Shown here in pieces: positions 44,896 to 54,635 of a stretch of 64,000 nucleotides of DNA; positions within the stretch are counted from its first letter, which is position 1; each line of letters begins with the position of its first letter. The notes under the pieces were generated by a model. It was not told the DNA's origin, did no database searches, and saw only the letters and a list, made by a program, of their open reading frames with translations. The DNA is taken from NCBI GenBank assembly GCA_027493445.1, contig JAOSKU010000001.1:1739936-1803935 (forward strand). The letters run 5' to 3'. Made by a program: the position numbers and the translations under genes. Source of the stretch: Thermoleophilia bacterium. GTDB lineage: Bacteria; Actinomycetota; Thermoleophilia; RBG-16-64-13.

Positions 44896-46135
44896 GGCTC
44901 ATGACCTGCCTGTAGAACCGCCCGAAGGCGGCGATGGCGTCGGCCGGCCGAAAGCGCTGGGCCACCCGCTGCCGTCCGGCCGCACCCATCCGCGCCCGCA
45001 GGCCGGGATCGCCGGCGAGACGGGCCACGGCGTCGGCCATCGCCACTGGATCCCGCCGGGGCACCACAGAGCCGGTCACCCCGTCATCGACGTTCTCCGG
45101 CAGGCCGTCGGCGTCGCTGCAGACCACGGGCACCTTCATGGCCTGAGCCTCCATCACCGCGTTGCAGAAGCCCTCCGACACCGCCGCGTGGAGGAACACG
45201 TCGCACCAGAGCAGCTCACGACCCACGTCGTCCGGAGCCAGACTGCCGACCAGCGTCACGCAGTCGTCGAGCTCGAGCTGCCGGCGACAGAAGGCGACCG
45301 CCTCGAGGTGGACCCCCTCGCCGACGATGCGGTAGTCGACCGTGAGGCCCCGATCCCGCAAGAGGCCCACCGCCTGCAGGGCGAACTCGTAGCCCTTCTT
45401 CCACTCCAAGCGGCCCACGCTCAGCAGTCTCAGCGGCCTGTGCGGCGTGCCCATGACCTCGGCCCGGCGAGGCGGCCCCGGATCGAACCGGGACACGTCC
45501 ACCGCCGGCGGAATCAGCGCGTGCGGCACATCGGAGGGGCAACCCCGTCGCAGAGCGCGCGCCCAGAGATCCTCGCCCAAAACGTGCACCCCGTCTACCG
45601 CGGCCCATACCTCGTTGAAGTACCCCGGCGTCTCCAAGCCGGCGAAGTTCAGGTCGAACCCGCGGAAGCTCACCACCAGGCGGCAGCCCAGGGCCTCCCG
45701 CAGGTAGGTGCGCCCCAAGGCCAGGGTCCCGAACTCAAAGTGCAGCAGGTCCGGGCGCGCGCGGACGATGCCGGCGTCGAGATAGAGGCCGCGCACGCCC
45801 CTCGCCCCCCGGCGGACCAGATACCGGCCGGTGGCCCCCGGAGCATCACGCACGGACCGGGCATAGGCCCCGGGCACGTGAGAACCCGCCCGCCAGCGCG
45901 GGCGCGACGGCGGACCGACCAGCACCCGCTCGCGAACCCCGGGCCGCTCGTCGAGCGCAGGGAAGCGGCTCCACTCCGCCGGGTCGCTCCGCGCGCAGAC
46001 CACCCTGACGTCGAAGCCCGCGTCGAGGAGCCCCAAGAACTTCCCCACGATGAAGGTCTCCGACAGCTTGGGAAACCCGGGGACGACCATGACCACCCGG
46101 AGGGTGCCCGCCGCTACCTCCGCCGTTCCAGGCAC
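44885..46135 (-). CDS. Family 4 glycosyltransferase
   Basis: 416 residues. The N-domain has VVMVVPGFPKLSETFIVGKF and LLHFEFGTLAL; the C-domain has LRLLSVGRLEWKKGYEFAL, YRIVGEGVHLEAV and FLHAAVSEGFCNAVMEAQAM (E-x7-E-type motif), then KVPVVCSDADGLPENVDDG. This pattern is close to colanic-acid/exopolysaccharide GT4 enzymes such as WcaL/AmsK. GTG 46135 is favoured over GTG 46144 because GGGGAGG lies 8 nt before it. It lies 21 bp downstream of the Wzt-like ATPase gene. Confidence 0.87.
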   Translation of the reverse strand: MPGTAEVAAGTLRVVMVVPGFPKLSETFIVGKFLGLLDAGFDVRVVCARSDPAEWSRFPALDERPGVRERVLVGPPSRPRWRAGSHVPGAYARSVRDAPGATGRYLVRRGARGVRGLYLDAGIVRARPDLLHFEFGTLALGRTYLREALGCRLVVSFRGFDLNFAGLETPGYFNEVWAAVDGVHVLGEDLWARALRRGCPSDVPHALIPPAVDVSRFDPGPPRRAEVMGTPHRPLRLLSVGRLEWKKGYEFALQAVGLLRDRGLTVDYRIVGEGVHLEAVAFCRRQLELDDCVTLVGSLAPDDVGRELLWCDVFLHAAVSEGFCNAVMEAQAMKVPVVCSDADGLPENVDDGVTGSVVPRRDPVAMADAVARLAGDPGLRARMGAAGRQRVAQRFRPADAIAAFGRFYRQVMSHGN

Positions 46136-46156
46136 GGGATCCACCTCCCCGGGGAG

Positions 46157-47443
46157 CTAGCCCGACCAGTGGTGACGCAGGGCCAGCAGCGTGTAGCTGC
46201 TGACCGGAGGCCGCCCACTCTCATAGACGTCCCTCGACTCCACCCGCAGGTTCCCGAGCTCCTTGCGCTTCCAGATCCAGCCCGTATGAGGGCGGGCCAG
46301 GGAAGCTCCCACGATGTACTCGCCCGCGGCCAGCGGCAGCGACTCGATGTGGCAGTCGACGTGATGCCGGCCGGTGCGGAAGGTCACGGGGTAGTCGGAA
46401 TCCGGCTGGGTGGACATTCGGGCAACAAGTACCCCCTCGAGGTTGTAGATGAACACCACCACGGCCCCCCGTTTGATCTCGGTATCGGAGCTGTACACCA
46501 CCCGCAGGACGAAGTCGTCCCAGGTGCGCACGCTCGGCATGGGCGCCTCGTCGAGATCGAGCAGCTCCAGGCGGATCACGCGCGTGCCCTCGATCTCCTC
46601 GCCCAAAGCTTCGGCGTCGTAGACCACGTGGCCCGGCAGCCCGTTCTCCTGGCTCCCCGAGACCGACTCCATGTAGGCGTCGATGACCTCGGACGCGGAG
46701 GCCCGCATCGCGATCCGCCCGTCGACAAGCAGCATGGCCGAATCGCACAAGTGCCGCACGGCGCCCATGTTGTGACTGACGAACAGCACCGTGCGACCCT
46801 GGCGGGCCACCTCGCCCATCTTCCCCAGACATTTCCTCTGGAAGGCGGCGTCACCCACGGCCAGCACCTCGTCGACCAGCAGGATCTCCGGCTGCAGGTG
46901 GGCGGCGACCGCGAAGGCCAGACGCAGGTACATGCCGCTGGAGTAGTGCTTGACCGGTGTCTCGATGAAGCGCTCCACCTCGGCGAACTCCACGATCTCG
47001 TCGAAAGTGCGCTCGATTTCGACCTTGCGCATTCCCAGGATCGCACCGTTGAGGAAGATGTTCTCGCGCCCTGTGAGCTCCGGGTGGAAGCCCGTACCTA
47101 CCTCGAGCAAGGAGGCTACCCGCCCGTGGATCTCGGCGCGCCCCTCAGTCGGCTCGGTGATGCGCGTCAAGATCTTGAGCAGAGTGCTCTTGCCCGCGCC
47201 GTTGCGGCCGATGACACCCATGACCTCGCCTTGCTCCACCTCGAACGAGATGTCTCGCAGGGCCCAGACGATCTCGTCGTCGAGACCGAGGGCCCCGTCC
47301 ATCCCCGCAAGACTTCGCAGCACCCGGCCCGGTTTGCGGGCCGCCTCCATGATGCTCTCCCTCAGGGTATGGTACTTCGGTTGAGCCTGTCCGATCCGGT
47401 ACAACTTGGAGAGGCCTTCGACCCGGATGACCGGACCCTTCAT
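46157..47443 (-). CDS. wzt: ABC exporter ATPase for polysaccharide (Wzt-like) with carbohydrate-binding C-domain
   Basis: 428 residues. Walker A GRNGAGKST near residue 80, signature YSSGMYLRLAFA, Walker B ILLVDEVLAVGD, and the switch His in VLFVSHNMGAV. After ~255 residues a separate C-terminal beta-sandwich (about 270-425) follows, as in Wzt proteins that recognise the polymer's end. It pairs with the Wzm-like permease ending 3 bp upstream, and exports undecaprenyl-linked polysaccharide across the membrane. ATG 47443. The large C-domain implies a specific terminal sugar modification on the polymer. Confidence 0.92.
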   Translation of the reverse strand: MKGPVIRVEGLSKLYRIGQAQPKYHTLRESIMEAARKPGRVLRSLAGMDGALGLDDEIVWALRDISFEVEQGEVMGVIGRNGAGKSTLLKILTRITEPTEGRAEIHGRVASLLEVGTGFHPELTGRENIFLNGAILGMRKVEIERTFDEIVEFAEVERFIETPVKHYSSGMYLRLAFAVAAHLQPEILLVDEVLAVGDAAFQRKCLGKMGEVARQGRTVLFVSHNMGAVRHLCDSAMLLVDGRIAMRASASEVIDAYMESVSGSQENGLPGHVVYDAEALGEEIEGTRVIRLELLDLDEAPMPSVRTWDDFVLRVVYSSDTEIKRGAVVVFIYNLEGVLVARMSTQPDSDYPVTFRTGRHHVDCHIESLPLAAGEYIVGASLARPHTGWIWKRKELGNLRVESRDVYESGRPPVSSYTLLALRHHWSG

Positions 47444-47446
47444 CGC

Positions 47447-48289
47447 TCAGACCATGTCCGCAAAGGTCTTCTCCATCCTGCGGAAGTAAAAGGCGCCGCT
47501 GACGAGGAGGACCGCGGTCACCGCCACGGAGAGCGCGAGTAGAAGCCCCGGGGGCCGGTCCCACCCGAGCAAAGCCCACTGAAAGCCCTCCACCACCCCG
47601 GCCATCGGATTCAGTCCAATGAGGCTGCGGTAGGCTTCAGGGATCCTATCCGAGGGCCACACCACCGGGGTGGCGAAGAGCCAGAGCTGCACCAGGAAGG
47701 GTACGACGTACCGCACGTCGCGGAAGAGCACGTTCATGGCCGAGAGCCAGAGGCCCACTCCGAGCGCCGCCCCGAAGGCCAGCGCCAGGAACAGGGGGAT
47801 CCACAACACGTTGATCGTAGGCGGATACCGGTAGTAGAGGTGCATGGGAACGAGGACGACGAACGCCAGCGCGAAGTCCACCCCACCGGAGAGGATCGTG
47901 CCGATCGGAAGGGTCATGCGCGGAAAGTAGACCTTCTTGAGCAGGTTCTGGCTGCCCACCAGGCTGTTCGCCGAGAGCGAGACCCCGTTCGCGAAGAAGG
48001 TCCACGGCACCAGTCCGGCGTAGCTGAAGAGGGGGTAAGGCACGTCCTTCGGAGCCAATCCGGCCATCCTCCCCAGAAAGATGCTGAAGACGACCATGGC
48101 CATGAAGGGCTGGATGACGGCCCAGGCGGCCCCCAGGGCCGTTTGCTTGTAGCGCACCTTGATGTCGCGCCAGGTAAGGAAGTAGAGCAGCTCCCGGTAG
48201 GCCCACAGAGACCGCAGCCCCAGCGAGACCCAGCCGTGGGAGGGCTTGATGACGATGACGGGCAGTTCGGCGGCGGTCTCCTTGCTCAC
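47447..48289 (-). CDS. wzm: ABC-2 type polysaccharide export permease (Wzm-like)
   Basis: 280 residues with six hydrophobic helices. The N-terminal cytoplasmic part (LPVIVIKPSHGWVSLGLRSL, WRDIKVRYKQTALGAAWAVI) and the C-terminal LVQLWLFATPVVWPSDRIPE and LNPMAGVVEGFQWALLG are typical of the ABC-2 polysaccharide exporters. The in-frame region before GTG 48289 is discarded: this GTG overlaps the epimerase stop (GTGA), has GAGGTGA upstream and gives the family length. Confidence 0.92.
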   Translation of the reverse strand: MSKETAAELPVIVIKPSHGWVSLGLRSLWAYRELLYFLTWRDIKVRYKQTALGAAWAVIQPFMAMVVFSIFLGRMAGLAPKDVPYPLFSYAGLVPWTFFANGVSLSANSLVGSQNLLKKVYFPRMTLPIGTILSGGVDFALAFVVLVPMHLYYRYPPTINVLWIPLFLALAFGAALGVGLWLSAMNVLFRDVRYVVPFLVQLWLFATPVVWPSDRIPEAYRSLIGLNPMAGVVEGFQWALLGWDRPPGLLLALSVAVTAVLLVSGAFYFRRMEKTFADMV

Positions 48290-49275
48290 CACACGTTCAC
48301 CTCGCGCGCCCATTCCCGGTTCTCGCGGTACCAGCGGGCGAGCCGGGCGACGCCTTCTTCCAGGCTTACCTCCGGCCGCCAGCCCAGCAGCATCCCGGCC
48401 TTTTCGATCGAAGCCCATGTGGCGGGCACGTCGGCCGGGTGTCCCGGCTCGTACTCCAAGGCGGCCTCCCGACCCGCCTGCCTCTCCACCAGGGAAATGA
48501 CCTCGCGCAGACTCACGGGGCGGTCGCCGCCCAGGTTGATGACCTCGAAGCCCAGGGGCCGGAGACCCAGGATGGTCCCCCGAGCGATATCGTCCACGTA
48601 GGTAAAGTCCCGAGACTGGCTCCCGTCACCGTAAACGGTGACCGGCAGCCCTTCGTGGATCCACTGAGTGAACCGGAAAAGGCTCATGTCCGGGCGGCCC
48701 GCGGGTCCGTAGACGGTGAAGTAGCGCAGCACGGTCACGTCGAGCCCGTGCAGGTAGTGATACGTGTAGCACATCGCCTCGGCGGCCTTCTTCGAAGCCG
48801 CATAGGGCGAGAGGACCCGATCGGTGTTGGCGTCCTCGCCGAAAGGCACCGGATTATGCGCGCCGTAGAGGCTCGAAGTGGACGCGAGCACGAACTTCGA
48901 GACGCCGCGCTCGCGGCATAGCTCCAGAAGGTTCAGCGTCCCCATCGCGTTGGTCTGCACGTAGACATAGGGGTTCTGCACACTGGAGCGCACCCCGGCC
49001 CGGGCAGCCAGGTTGATCACGGCGTCCCACGGCCCGCCCGCCCGCTCGACCCCAGACTGCCAAGCTCGAGCCAACGACTCCCGGACACCGATGTCCACCC
49101 GCTCGAAGAAGAAACGCTCCCGGCCCGCGAGCCGGCCCAGACGGTACTCCTTCATGCGGACGTCGTAGGCGTCGTTCAGGTCGTCGACGCCGAAGACCGC
49201 GTGACCCTCGTCCAGTAGAAACTCGGCGACCCTGGACGCGATGAAGCCGGCTGCTCCGGTGAGTAGCACGCGCAT
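48286..49275 (-). CDS. NAD-dependent UDP-sugar epimerase (GalE/GAE-like)
   Basis: 329 residues. VLLTGAAGFIASRVAEFLLD binds NAD, STSSLYGAHNPVPF holds the catalytic Ser, and YAASKKAAEAMCY holds the Tyr/Lys pair near residue 155. The pattern FTVYGPAGRPDMSLFRFTQW and VYGDGSQSRDFTYVDDIARG places it with UDP-glucuronate/galacturonate 4-epimerases. It probably supplies a UDP-sugar donor (galacturonate or similar) for the polymer. ATG 49275; a G-rich leader (GGGGGG) lies 9 nt upstream. It lies 16 bp after the BY-kinase gene. Confidence 0.85.
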   Translation of the reverse strand: MRVLLTGAAGFIASRVAEFLLDEGHAVFGVDDLNDAYDVRMKEYRLGRLAGRERFFFERVDIGVRESLARAWQSGVERAGGPWDAVINLAARAGVRSSVQNPYVYVQTNAMGTLNLLELCRERGVSKFVLASTSSLYGAHNPVPFGEDANTDRVLSPYAASKKAAEAMCYTYHYLHGLDVTVLRYFTVYGPAGRPDMSLFRFTQWIHEGLPVTVYGDGSQSRDFTYVDDIARGTILGLRPLGFEVINLGGDRPVSLREVISLVERQAGREAALEYEPGHPADVPATWASIEKAGMLLGWRPEVSLEEGVARLARWYRENREWAREVNVW

Positions 49276-49291
49276 GGTCTGAAGCCCCCCG

Positions 49292-50899
49292 TCAGCTGCC
49301 GGCCGCGTAGTAGCCGTACTTGCGGTACCTGCGGCGGGCATGCCCGCCGGCAGCCACGACTCCGAGTACACGTGCCCCCACCCGATCCAGCTGACTGCGA
49401 ACAGACCGGGCTTCCTCGAGAGTGGTCCCACCAACGCGCGCAGTAAGCAGTACGCCGTCAGTGTACTGGATCAGGCTCACCGCATCGGAGACCACCAGCA
49501 AGGGCGGGGAATCGATCACGATGTATCCGGCCACGCTTCTCAGCTGGGCAAGCGCCTGCCCCATCTTCTCCGACCCCAGAAGCTCCGCCGGATTGCTGGG
49601 CAGGGGGCCCGCCGGCAGGCAGGACAGGCCGGCATGCAGTTCCCCTGGGGCGGCAGAATTCTCGGCCGCCGCCTGCACCCTCACCTTGGGGGCGAAGGTC
49701 GTGAGAGAGACCTTCTGCAGTGCGGCCGTGGGTGGCAGGCCCCCGCTCAGGACGTTGCTGAGACCCGCTCCGTTCGGGATACCCAGGTACCGGTGCACCG
49801 TTGGCTTGCGGAGATCGGCCTCGACCAGCACCACCTTCTCGCCCGCCAGAGCGAGGCTCAGGGCAAGGTTGATGGCTGTGGTCGTCTTGCCTTCGCGCGG
49901 CAAGGCGCTCGTCACCAGCAGCACCCGCAGCTGGTCGGTGCCCAGGCCCATATAGTGCAGGTTGGAGCGCAGAGCCCGGAAAGCCTCGAGCGAGACTTCC
50001 CTACCATCGAACCCGACGGCGCCCCGGCTCGCGTCATTGCCGCTCACCGCCCAGCGGCGGCCGACAAGCGGCGGCGAGGCCAGCACCGGCGCGCCGAACT
50101 CCCACTCCATTGTCTGCTCATCTTTGATCCGCCGGTCGAAGTACCCGAGCACGAAGACCAGCACGAGGCCGAGCACGATGCCCATGAGGGCGCCGACGAT
50201 CAGAGTCTGGGCGGGGCGGGGCGAGAAAGGAGAGTTCGGGCGCGCCGCAACCTGCGACACCACGAAGCCGGGGGTGTGGAAGTCCTCGAGCAGCTTCAGC
50301 TCCTCCAGACGCTGGCTGAGCGCCGCGCCCCCGCCCGAAGCCAGGTCGGTCGCGGACATAGAGTCGAGCTGCCTCTGCAGCACCTGCCGAGCTGAAGCTA
50401 TCAGCTCCAGATCGGCCTCTTCCCGATAGACGACGAACTGCCGGGCGAAGGAGTTGGCCACCTCGGCCGCTTCGGCAGCCGAGCCACTCACCGCCGAGAT
50501 CATGATCGTGTACGAGCCGCTGTCGGGCTCCGGAGGGATGGCCTGGATCATGCTGCTGAGCTCGCCTATAGAGCGCTCGGAGCTCAGATCTTGCTTGACC
50601 AGTACGGCCACGCCCTCGGAGGTCACCAGGTCGGCGCTGGTCTGCAGGCCGCGCAGCACGTTCGGATCGTCGACCAGGCGGGACCCGAACAAGACGGTCT
50701 CGAGCGACGTCTGCTCCCTGACGATGGCCGAGGTGGCCCTGTATACGGGGGTCTTGATCGTCAGGTAGAGGAGGCCCAGCCCCATCGCGACCACCACTGC
50801 GACCACGATGATCCACCAGCGCTCGCGGAGTCCCTGCCAGTATGTGCTGAGATCCGTGGAGGCGAACGCCTCCACCGGGTTTTCACGCTGCGCGTCCAT
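49292..50899 (-). CDS. Polysaccharide co-polymerase fused to BY-type tyrosine kinase (Wzc/CpsCD-like)
   Basis: 535 residues. The Wzz-type chain-length part has transmembrane helices near residues 29-49 (WWIIVVAVVVAMGLGLLYL) and about 235-255, with an extracytoplasmic coiled region between. The cytoplasmic kinase has Walker A ALPREGKTT, Walker A' VVLVEADLRKP (Glu where Asp is usual) and Walker B YIVIDSPP. It ends in a short Tyr cluster RYRKYGYYAAGS, the usual autophosphorylation site. It governs export and chain length. First gene of the 50899-33219 operon; TAGACT lies 9 nt before ATG and no Shine-Dalgarno is seen, so it may be leaderless. Confidence 0.9.
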   Translation of the reverse strand: MDAQRENPVEAFASTDLSTYWQGLRERWWIIVVAVVVAMGLGLLYLTIKTPVYRATSAIVREQTSLETVLFGSRLVDDPNVLRGLQTSADLVTSEGVAVLVKQDLSSERSIGELSSMIQAIPPEPDSGSYTIMISAVSGSAAEAAEVANSFARQFVVYREEADLELIASARQVLQRQLDSMSATDLASGGGAALSQRLEELKLLEDFHTPGFVVSQVAARPNSPFSPRPAQTLIVGALMGIVLGLVLVFVLGYFDRRIKDEQTMEWEFGAPVLASPPLVGRRWAVSGNDASRGAVGFDGREVSLEAFRALRSNLHYMGLGTDQLRVLLVTSALPREGKTTTAINLALSLALAGEKVVLVEADLRKPTVHRYLGIPNGAGLSNVLSGGLPPTAALQKVSLTTFAPKVRVQAAAENSAAPGELHAGLSCLPAGPLPSNPAELLGSEKMGQALAQLRSVAGYIVIDSPPLLVVSDAVSLIQYTDGVLLTARVGGTTLEEARSVRSQLDRVGARVLGVVAAGGHARRRYRKYGYYAAGS

Positions 50900-50908
50900 T
50901 CACGAGGG

Positions 50909-50914
50909 AGTCTA
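50909..50914 (-). promoter_or_regulatory. Probable -10 box (TAGACT) of the exopolysaccharide operon, leaderless start
   Basis: TAGACT on the minus strand ends 9 nt before the BY-kinase ATG. The remaining 50915-51209 gap contains a possible plus-strand TTGTGT / TAAGGT pair 17 bp apart (about 51075-51103) for the dehydratase gene and nothing else recognisable. Confidence 0.45.
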
Positions 50915-51209
50915 CGCTGCGCTAGGGCCTCAGACAATAGCGAAGACCCCAGTTCATGCAGGCCTGTCCCGTGGCGAAGGCCCTAATTCGGCAGGCGGCT
51001 CCGTGTCCGATCCGAAGGGAACCGAGTGTACAGATAGAGCCCTGGCTTCTCGCAGAACGAAAAATCACCCGACTTCCTGTTGTGTCTGTCGCAGAATGGG
51101 TTTAAGGTTAAGAAGCTCTAAGGAATAGCCTTACGGGAATGTGCGGGCCCAATGAGGCTGTCGGGTCTCAGGCAGCCCTCGCTCGCTGGGATAGCCATTT
51201 GGAGGATGG

Positions 51210-53138
51210 GTGCGCGGGTACATCGAACGGATACGGCGGAGACGCCTCCTCGCCATGGCCATCGATGTCCCACTCGTCGGGCTGTCGTACTACCTGGCCC
51301 TGACCTTCCGGTTCGAGGGGCACGTGCCCGCCGGCCTCGGTCCTCGAGGCACGTTCCCCGGCTTCGTGATCCTGGCCATCGTGCTTCACCTGGGCGCGAA
51401 CCGGCTCGCCCGCGTGTACTCGATCGTCAACCGTTACATTGGCCTCAAACAGGCGCTGCGCATTGTACAGGCGGCGGTGGTTAGCGGAACCATCCTGCTG
51501 GTCCTCGTGGCCTGGATCCCGACCGGCGTACATCTCACCCCGCTGACCGTGATCCCGGTCGGCGGCACCCTGGCCATGGTGGCGATGGTCGGTGTGCGCT
51601 TCTACTCCCGCATCTTCCATGAGCGCAGCCTCAAGAACGTCGCCACCGACAAGAACCTGATCATCGTGGGTGCCGGAAGAACCGCCGATGCGATCGTCCG
51701 TGATCTCATCCAGGGCCGGGCCCCAGGTACCCGGGCCGTGGGCATCCTCGACGACGACCGCAGTCTGATCGGCATGCGCATCCACGACGTTCCCATCCTG
51801 GGCACCCTGGACATGCTGGCCGGTCTGCTGGACGAGGGCGATGTCAACGAGGTCCTGCTGGCCTCCGACGAACCCGACCCGTGCCAGGTCTCCTACGTGC
51901 ACCGCATCACCCACGCGCGGCGCGTACCGGTGAAGACGGTGCCGCGCCTGTCCGACATCGTCGATGGCCGGGCGACGGTGACCTACGCGCGTGAGCTTCG
52001 CATCGAGGACTTCCTGGGACGTCCCCCCGTAGACATCGACCTCGGTTCAATCGCGGCCTACTTGCGCGGCAAGCGGGTGCTCGTGACGGGCGCGGCCGGC
52101 TCCATAGGGTCCGAGATCTGCCGCCAGATCAGCGCCTTCTCCCCCGCCCTCATGGTGCTCGTAGACAAGGACGAGTCGGGCCTCTACCACCTGCGAGAGG
52201 AGCTCGATACCTTGGGGGTGGAGGACTGTGTGATCAAGCCGACTAGCGCGGCGCTGCGCGTCAAGATGAACCGCCTCTTCGGCCAATACCGGCCCCAGGT
52301 GGTTTTCCACGCCGCCGCCTTCAAGCACGTGCCGCTGATGGAGCTGAGCCCCGAGGAGGCGGTCATCAACAACATCCGGGGCACGATGGTAGTAGCCAAA
52401 GCGGCGGCCCGCAACGGCGCCGAGCGGGTCGTCAACATCTCCACCGACAAGGCCGTTGACCCCAGCTGCGTCATGGGCGCGACGAAGCTGGCGGGCGAAT
52501 ACCTCATGCAGCTGATGTCCGCGCGCTACCCAAACACCCACTTCTGCAGTGTACGCTTCGGCAACGTGCTGGGCAGCCGGGGCAGCGTTCTGCCCCTCTT
52601 CAAGCAGCAGATCGAGTCCGGCGGGCCGGTGACGGTGACCCACCCCGACATGGTGCGCTATTTCATGACCATCGAAGAGGCCGTGATGCTCGTGCTGCAG
52701 GCGGCCGCGCTGACAGAGGAGGTACCCGCGACGGCCGAGGGCACCTACGGAGCCTTCATCCTGGAGATGGGCCAACCGGTGAGAATCGTGGACTTGGCAC
52801 ACCGGATGATCTCGCTCCTGAACGGCAAGGGCAAAGACACCTACGTGATCTTCACCGGGCTACGCCCGGGCGAGAAGTTGAAGGAGGAGCTTTTCAGCGC
52901 GGACGAGCTTGCCCTGACCACGACCCACCCGTTGATCCACCGTGCCGTCCGCAACAGCTCGAACGGACACGCCTCCGTTCTGCCGGCGGACTTCGAGTCC
53001 AACCTCGGCAAGCTGATCACACTGGCCGAGCGGGACGGCGATCCGGGGGCCATCGTCGAGGGCCTCAGGCGGAGCGTACCCTCGTACGTGCCCGACATCC
53101 AGCAGATCGAGTTGCTGGCCATGTCCGAAGCCGGCTGA
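51210..53138 (+). CDS. Membrane-bound NDP-sugar 4,6-dehydratase (PglF/CapD/WbpM family)
   Basis: 642 residues. Four N-terminal hydrophobic helices (residues ~15-125) are followed by a first Rossmann domain (LIIVGAGRTADAIVRDL) and then the SDR dehydratase domain (VLVTGAAGSIGSEICRQI near residue 290). The latter has HAAAFKHVPLME and NISTDKAVDPSCVMGATKLA; the usual catalytic Tyr is replaced by Met in the MGATK motif, as in the FlaA1/PglF group. It makes UDP-4-keto-6-deoxy-GlcNAc, the substrate for the DegT-type aminotransferase at 33846. GTG start with GGAGG 4-5 nt upstream. It is divergent from the operon at 50899. Confidence 0.92.
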   Translation: MRGYIERIRRRRLLAMAIDVPLVGLSYYLALTFRFEGHVPAGLGPRGTFPGFVILAIVLHLGANRLARVYSIVNRYIGLKQALRIVQAAVVSGTILLVLVAWIPTGVHLTPLTVIPVGGTLAMVAMVGVRFYSRIFHERSLKNVATDKNLIIVGAGRTADAIVRDLIQGRAPGTRAVGILDDDRSLIGMRIHDVPILGTLDMLAGLLDEGDVNEVLLASDEPDPCQVSYVHRITHARRVPVKTVPRLSDIVDGRATVTYARELRIEDFLGRPPVDIDLGSIAAYLRGKRVLVTGAAGSIGSEICRQISAFSPALMVLVDKDESGLYHLREELDTLGVEDCVIKPTSAALRVKMNRLFGQYRPQVVFHAAAFKHVPLMELSPEEAVINNIRGTMVVAKAAARNGAERVVNISTDKAVDPSCVMGATKLAGEYLMQLMSARYPNTHFCSVRFGNVLGSRGSVLPLFKQQIESGGPVTVTHPDMVRYFMTIEEAVMLVLQAAALTEEVPATAEGTYGAFILEMGQPVRIVDLAHRMISLLNGKGKDTYVIFTGLRPGEKLKEELFSADELALTTTHPLIHRAVRNSSNGHASVLPADFESNLGKLITLAERDGDPGAIVEGLRRSVPSYVPDIQQIELLAMSEAG

Positions 53139-53171
53139 GGCCGCCTCCACGAGGTTTTCCGCGGCGCGGCG

Positions 53172-54635
53172 CTACAACCGCCGCCAGATCTCAGCCTCGA
53201 TCTGTGCCACCACCTCCGCTATGGGCCGGTCCGCGTCGATGTCGACGACCGTGACCCCCTTTCCGAATCGGAGCGAGTCGAGCGTGGCGGCCTTCCTGTC
53301 GATGACCTCCATGCTCTCCTCGGGCTTCCTGGCTTTCGCCACCTCCGGGCTCACGCGCAAACGGAAGAGAAGAACACCGCCCTGCCGTTCTATCACCCGG
53401 TATAGGCTGTCCTCCACCCGCGAGAATGGACCGACCTTGCGCCCGTCGGGGCGGAGCATCGGGCCGTCGAAGGAACCGCGGATGTGGCCTTGGGGGTAGC
53501 GGTCGAGCACAACCAGCGACCCCCGGCCGGCCGCTCTAAGTGACCAGCGCAGCAACAGAGACCGCTGCAGCGCGAACCCGACCCCGGACATACCCGTCGA
53601 GATGTCCAGCGGGGCGTCGCCGGCGCGCAGCGACCGCCCCAGACGTTTTGCCAGCCGGCGGAGTGCCCGATGCACGAGGAGGGCGGGGCCCGACTGCCTG
53701 CCCATGTAGTGGCGCTGGACGTCGAGCTTGTTTCCCAGGCGACCCTCGAGCTCTCGGGCGATGGTGGACTTGCCCGCGCCGTCCGAGCCGACGAGCGCTA
53801 CCACCAGTCCCTGTCCTTCCAGGCGCTTCCCGACCCGTCCGGAGCGAAGAAAGCGCCGCTCCTTGCGCGCGCCGAAGCGGATCAGCCTGCGGTAAGCGTA
53901 CTGGGCGTAGGCCGCGCCCCACCCCAGGCGGCGCATGCGCGGCTCTCGGGCCAGCCTCGCCCTGAGCCCGAAGAGTCCCGCTGGAGTGGGCAGCTCGCCC
54001 GAGGCCGCCAGGCGCGCCACCTCAGCCGCCACAGGCGGGCTGAGCAGCCGGCGGGCGTAGCGCTCGACCATCTCGGGATCCGCGCGCTCCCACAGGTAAG
54101 CCAGCTCCTTCCTCCAAGTGCGCTCGATGCTCCAGCCGCGCAAGAGGGAACCCACGGCCTCCTTCATGGTCGAGCGGGCGGCCATGCGCACGACGATCAG
54201 AACCAGCTCGAGGGCCGGGTCGATCACGGGCACGTAGTACACGGGGTGGGCGGCCGCCGAATCGAGCACGACTTCTTCCCAGGGAAGATGCAGGTGCTTG
54301 ACGAAGCGCAGGCCCGAATGCAGCTGGAAATGCAGGTGCACGTGCACGAGGCGGCCCGTGGCGGCATCGAGCCCCACCCAGTCTTCGATACCGGGGTAGC
54401 GGGCCCAAGGCTGGGAGACGACGCGACGGAACTCCAGCGAAGACAGCGCTTCGCGACAGGTTTGCCGGTGCGCTCCGTCCACCAGCAGGTCGATGTCGGA
54501 CTCGCCTCTCAGCGATTCGGCCAGATGCTCGACGCTCTTGAACACGCAGTGCCGCACACCCTGTCGGGCGAGCGTTCGGAAGAGACCGTCGATGAGACCC
54601 AGGGACTCGACCCGTGTGCCGGACTCGCCGTTCAT
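53172..54635 (-). CDS. Nucleotidyltransferase-like domain fused to thymidylate-kinase-like P-loop kinase
   Basis: 487 residues. The N-terminal ~200 residues resemble a minimal nucleotidyltransferase (HCVFKSVEHLAESLRGESDI then DLLVDGAHRQ, carrying the DxD pair). A linker follows, and the C-terminal ~220 residues form a P-loop kinase with LVVALVGSDGAGKSTIAREL (Walker A) and VVLDRYPQGHIRGSF like thymidylate kinase. Proteins of this plan occur in polysaccharide clusters, possibly phosphorylating a sugar or alcohol on the polymer. ATG 54635 has AGGGGTGAG upstream. It is convergent with the dehydratase. Confidence 0.72.
   Translation of the reverse strand: MNGESGTRVESLGLIDGLFRTLARQGVRHCVFKSVEHLAESLRGESDIDLLVDGAHRQTCREALSSLEFRRVVSQPWARYPGIEDWVGLDAATGRLVHVHLHFQLHSGLRFVKHLHLPWEEVVLDSAAAHPVYYVPVIDPALELVLIVVRMAARSTMKEAVGSLLRGWSIERTWRKELAYLWERADPEMVERYARRLLSPPVAAEVARLAASGELPTPAGLFGLRARLAREPRMRRLGWGAAYAQYAYRRLIRFGARKERRFLRSGRVGKRLEGQGLVVALVGSDGAGKSTIARELEGRLGNKLDVQRHYMGRQSGPALLVHRALRRLAKRLGRSLRAGDAPLDISTGMSGVGFALQRSLLLRWSLRAAGRGSLVVLDRYPQGHIRGSFDGPMLRPDGRKVGPFSRVEDSLYRVIERQGGVLLFRLRVSPEVAKARKPEESMEVIDRKAATLDSLRFGKGVTVVDIDADRPIAEVVAQIEAEIWRRL

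Noticed and set aside
44423..47542. A 1039-codon plus-strand open frame
   Set aside because: It is antisense to well-supported glycosyltransferase and Wzt genes, contains no recognisable domain, and results from GC-rich codon bias removing stops.
50915..51209. A possible riboswitch or small RNA in the divergent gap before the PglF-type gene
   Set aside because: No conserved core, terminator or strong fold could be recognised; only a weak promoter-like pair is visible.
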